Source: an uncultured Eubacterium sp.
Lineage (GTDB): Bacteria; Bacillota; Clostridia; Lachnospirales; Lachnospiraceae
NCBI GenBank assembly: GCA_958446835.1
Contig: CAUCXT010000001.1
Coordinates: 124,001-188,000, forward strand
DNA length: 64,000 bases
Direction of reading: 5' to 3'
Shown: positions 61,751-64,000 of the stretch, one piece after another
Layout: every line of letters starts with the position of its first letter
Numbering within the stretch: position 1 is the first letter of the stretch
The notes under the pieces: generated by a model
Databases searched by the model: none
The model's input: the letters and a program-made list of their open reading frames with translations, nothing else
What the model was told of the DNA's origin: nothing
Made by a program: the position numbers and the translations under genes

Positions 61751-62761
61751 TTAGTAACCATTCGGATTATTCTTCTGGAATCTCCATGAATCCTCGCACA
61801 TCTTCTTTAAGTCTCTCTCTGCCTTCCAGTGAAGCTCCTTCTCAGCAAGTGAGGCATCTGCATAACATGTAGCGATATCTCCCGCACGTCTTGCCTTGAT
61901 AACATAAGGAATCTTAATTCCGTTGGCAGCCTCGAAAGCCTTCACAATATCAAGAACTGAGCTTCCCTTGCCTGTTCCAAGGTTATATATCTTAAGACCC
62001 GGATTCTCCTTAATCTTCTCCATCGCCCTTACATGGCCTATCGCAAGGTCAACAACATGGATGTAATCTCTCACACCTGTTCCGTCCGGTGTATCATAAT
62101 CGTTACCGAATACCGATAACTCCTTAAGTCTTCCGACAGCCACCTGTGTGATGTACGGCATAAGGTTGTTAGGAATACCGTTAGGGTTCTCTCCTATAAG
62201 TCCGCTCTCATGTGCACCGATAGGGTTAAAATAGCGGAGTAAAATAACATTCCACTCATTGTCCGCCCTGTAAAGGTCGGATAAAATCTGCTCAAGCATG
62301 GACTTAGTCCAGCCGTAAGGGTTCGTACACTGTCCCTTAGGGCACTCCTCCGTGATAGGAATGAATGCAGGGTTGCCGTATACAGTAGCAGATGATGAGA
62401 ACACTATGTTCTTTACATTATGCTTTCTCATAACATCAAGAAGCACAAGTGTGCCTGAAATATTGTTCGAATAATACTCAAGCGGTTTAACAACGGACTC
62501 TCCTACTGCCTTGAGTCCTGCAAAATGTATACAGGAGTCAATCTGCTCCTTGTCAAATACTTCATTAAGTCCATCTCTATCATTGATATCCACCTTATAG
62601 AACTTAACCTTCTTTCCTACAATCTGCTCAATCCTCTCGATTGATTTCTCGCTGGCATTGACAAGGTTATCCACAATAACAACATCATAACCTGTGTTCA
62701 TGAGTTCTACAACAGTATGGCTTCCGATAAAGCCTGCTCCACCTGTAACAAGAATTGACAT
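61751..62761 (-). CDS. galE: UDP-glucose 4-epimerase
   Basis: Interconverts UDP-glucose and UDP-galactose with bound NAD. Rossmann GGAGFIGSHTVVEL, catalytic Ser/Tyr/Lys (FSSSATVYGN; Tyr149-GWT-Lys153) and NLGTGKGSSVLDIV. 336 residues. Downstream of two glycosyltransferase genes on the same strand, so it may supply UDP-Gal for surface glycans as well as feed galactose use. GGAGG ahead of ATG 62761. Confidence 0.97.
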   Translation of the reverse strand: MSILVTGGAGFIGSHTVVELMNTGYDVVIVDNLVNASEKSIERIEQIVGKKVKFYKVDINDRDGLNEVFDKEQIDSCIHFAGLKAVGESVVKPLEYYSNNISGTLVLLDVMRKHNVKNIVFSSSATVYGNPAFIPITEECPKGQCTNPYGWTKSMLEQILSDLYRADNEWNVILLRYFNPIGAHESGLIGENPNGIPNNLMPYITQVAVGRLKELSVFGNDYDTPDGTGVRDYIHVVDLAIGHVRAMEKIKENPGLKIYNLGTGKGSSVLDIVKAFEAANGIKIPYVIKARRAGDIATCYADASLAEKELHWKAERDLKKMCEDSWRFQKNNPNGY

Positions 62762-62806
62762 AGCTAATTCCTCCTAAACTATTCAATATTAAAAAATATG
62801 TTAATA

Positions 62807-63724
62807 TTATAACGAATTACTTTTCTGACTATCAGTATACCAATGTAATAGGATTCTTGCAATCCATTTTGGCCAAAATTTACAATACATTTGATAATCT
62901 TCCTCTGTTCTGCCGTTATCCGCAATTATCTCAGAGGTAGTTGATTCCTGATGAATACGGTGATAGCACAGAGGTCTGGTCGCATAGAGAAATCCCCCAT
63001 TAAGCCTTGAGAGCTTCTCCCATGCCTCCCAGTCAACATTGCTCTTCATTCCTACTGTGAATATCTTTTCAGGCATAAGCTCCATGTTAAATGTGACGGA
63101 CGGACAGCACACCGGGTTTCCCATGGACAATATCCTTCTCCTTACGAAAACCGAATGTGCGAACAGCCTATGTTCCTTAGTTCCTATACCAAGCGGCGAG
63201 AGCATAAGTCTCTTTACTGCAAGAAGCTTATTCTTATGGCATGGTTCACCATTCCTAAGTTCCTCATAGTTCGTAAAAAATATAAGCGGTCTTCGGTCAT
63301 TCTCCATGGCATGCATACATTCCACGGTATAATTCCTTCTGTAGACATCATCCTGATGTGCTACAGTGACATACCGCGTCTTTGCCATGCTGATTCCGAA
63401 ATTCCAGTCTGCGCTTATGCCTGTCTCACCATCATTTACATAGAGTTCAATTCCATGCTTCTGTGCCATATTGCTTATATAATCGCAAGGGGTTGAAGTC
63501 ACCATTATGATGGTGCTTGTAACTGTCTGCTCCTCAAGCGATTCTATACACTCCTCAAGAAAAGCACTCTCCTTGTATGCACAGATTACAAAAGTATGTT
63601 TATCTGAATAATCTTTTTTCATAAAATCTCCATATTGCCGCACAGCAGCCCACTGTTTAACAAAATTTTCATCTATTTGCATGATTTCAGGAATATCATG
63701 CCTTCCTGCCTCCATGTGCTGCAT
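62807..63724 (-). CDS. Family 2 glycosyltransferase
   Basis: GT-A fold transferase. The core begins at ~residue 43 with FVICAYKESAFLEECIESL; ELYVNDGETGISADWNFGI, the metal motif VAHQDDVYRRNYTVECM and FTNYEELRNGE follow, with VDWEAWEKLSRLNGGFLY near the acceptor side. No membrane segments. The ATG at 63724 lies 14 bases after the preceding gene but has only a weak ribosome site; ATG 63691 or 63622 could be used instead. Acceptor and sugar unknown. Part of a cluster with the next gene and galE. Confidence 0.85.
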   Translation of the reverse strand: MQHMEAGRHDIPEIMQIDENFVKQWAAVRQYGDFMKKDYSDKHTFVICAYKESAFLEECIESLEEQTVTSTIIMVTSTPCDYISNMAQKHGIELYVNDGETGISADWNFGISMAKTRYVTVAHQDDVYRRNYTVECMHAMENDRRPLIFFTNYEELRNGEPCHKNKLLAVKRLMLSPLGIGTKEHRLFAHSVFVRRRILSMGNPVCCPSVTFNMELMPEKIFTVGMKSNVDWEAWEKLSRLNGGFLYATRPLCYHRIHQESTTSEIIADNGRTEEDYQMYCKFWPKWIARILLHWYTDSQKSNSL

Positions 63725-63738
63725 GTTTTAGCCATATT

Positions 63739-64000
63739 TTACTTATGCTTAATCTCAAGGATTCCGATAAAGAAGCTTCCGAACAACACCTGCACACCTG
63801 TAACCATGAATGTCACAGCCGGAATTGTAAGTCTCATCATCTCCTGTGGGTTAAGCTGGCCGAAATTCTTGCTGTTCCAGCCAACAAGTGCCATTATCGT
63901 GAGCACAAGACCAATTATAAACAACACTGCTCCGATAAAGATTCCTTTATCAACAGTAAAAAACTTCTTTTTCTCATTCTCAGGCATAGGTATAAAGCCT
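63739..64000 (-). CDS. C-terminal end of a membrane glycosyltransferase (cut by window edge)
   Basis: The open frame reaches base 64000 without a stop, so the ATG at 63987 is probably internal. What is seen is a basic stretch and two membrane segments (IFIGAVLFIIGLVLTIMALVG; LTIPAVTFMVTGVQVLFGSFFIGIL), with FGQLNPQEMMR between. This is the usual tail of DPM1/ArnC-like family 2 glycosyltransferases that use polyprenyl phosphate. The catalytic domain lies outside the window. Confidence 0.75.
   Translation of the reverse strand, partial: GFIPMPENEKKKFFTVDKGIFIGAVLFIIGLVLTIMALVGWNSKNFGQLNPQEMMRLTIPAVTFMVTGVQVLFGSFFIGILEIKHK

Overview
The window is a chromosomal stretch of an anaerobic Firmicute, most likely a Lachnospiraceae member (Clostridia). 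Evidence: strong GGAGG ribosome sites, a spore-germination SpoVAF-type gene, HemZ, the rel-MBL-hemZ order, an FchA/FolD one-carbon pair, an OhrR/glutathione-peroxidase operon, TIGR03905-type TSCPD, DUF4125 and DUF5050 proteins, and GH2/GH31 glycosidases typical of gut Lachnospiraceae. I cannot name the species. Almost all genes lie on the minus strand. The plus strand carries a tRNA-Pro(CGG), a DUF5050 protein, a small membrane protein and one candidate small RNA.

Layout. 0-1.3 kb: sensor kinase with an apparent frameshift at the window edge. 1.4 kb: tRNA-Pro. 1.6-7.2 kb: GH31 + GH2 glycosidase operon. 7.3-9.5 kb: archaeal-type IMP cyclohydrolase + AICAR transformylase behind a ZTP/ZMP (pfl) riboswitch. 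9.5-13.5 kb: small anchored protein, gene-poor decayed stretch, TPM-like membrane protein, nifS-nifU behind a palindromic operator. 13.6-18 kb: Fkp-type fucokinase/GDP-fucose pyrophosphorylase and a GH13 amylase. 18.3-20.4 kb: candidate sRNA, spoVAF-like gene, small unknown protein. 20.7-23.5 kb: NlpC/P60 + M19 dipeptidase, a decayed REP-associated transposase with its palindromes, ridA. 23.6-28.5 kb: fchA-folD-DUF2264 and a DRE-TIM aldolase with a long leader. 28.6-32.5 kb: ppx-ppk1 separated by a 161-bp inverted-repeat element. 32.5-37.5 kb: pheA, DUF5050, TPR-nucleotidyltransferase-DUF4125 fusion. 37.5-41.9 kb: TetR plus two ABC half-transporters, one broken by a UGA inside Walker A. 42.1-44.2 kb: gpx-gpx-TSCPD-ohrR peroxide operon. 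44.2-46.9 kb: decaying accessory block (Rpn nuclease remnant, response-regulator/kinase deletion fusion, AAA-14 ATPase). 47-53.5 kb: AAC(3)-fold protein, NSS transporter + M15 peptidase, RlmI, CmpB-like membrane protein, GlyA. 53.5-61.7 kb: chemoreceptor, rel-MBL-hemZ-HD-GYP operon, apt. 61.7-64 kb: galE and two glycosyltransferase genes, the last cut by the window end.

Themes. Purine and one-carbon metabolism recur: the riboswitch senses ZMP/ZTP, the substrate pool of the AICAR transformylase it controls, while FolD, FchA and GlyA supply the folate one-carbon units that enzyme uses. Stringent-response and phosphate-stress genes (rel, ppx, ppk1) and cell-wall peptide turnover (P60, M19, M15) are also present. 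Several genes carry clear lesions (kinase frameshift, ABC nonsense codon, Rpn frameshift and stop, RR/HK fusion, transposase deletion). This suggests either active gene decay or, for the single-base cases, assembly error.
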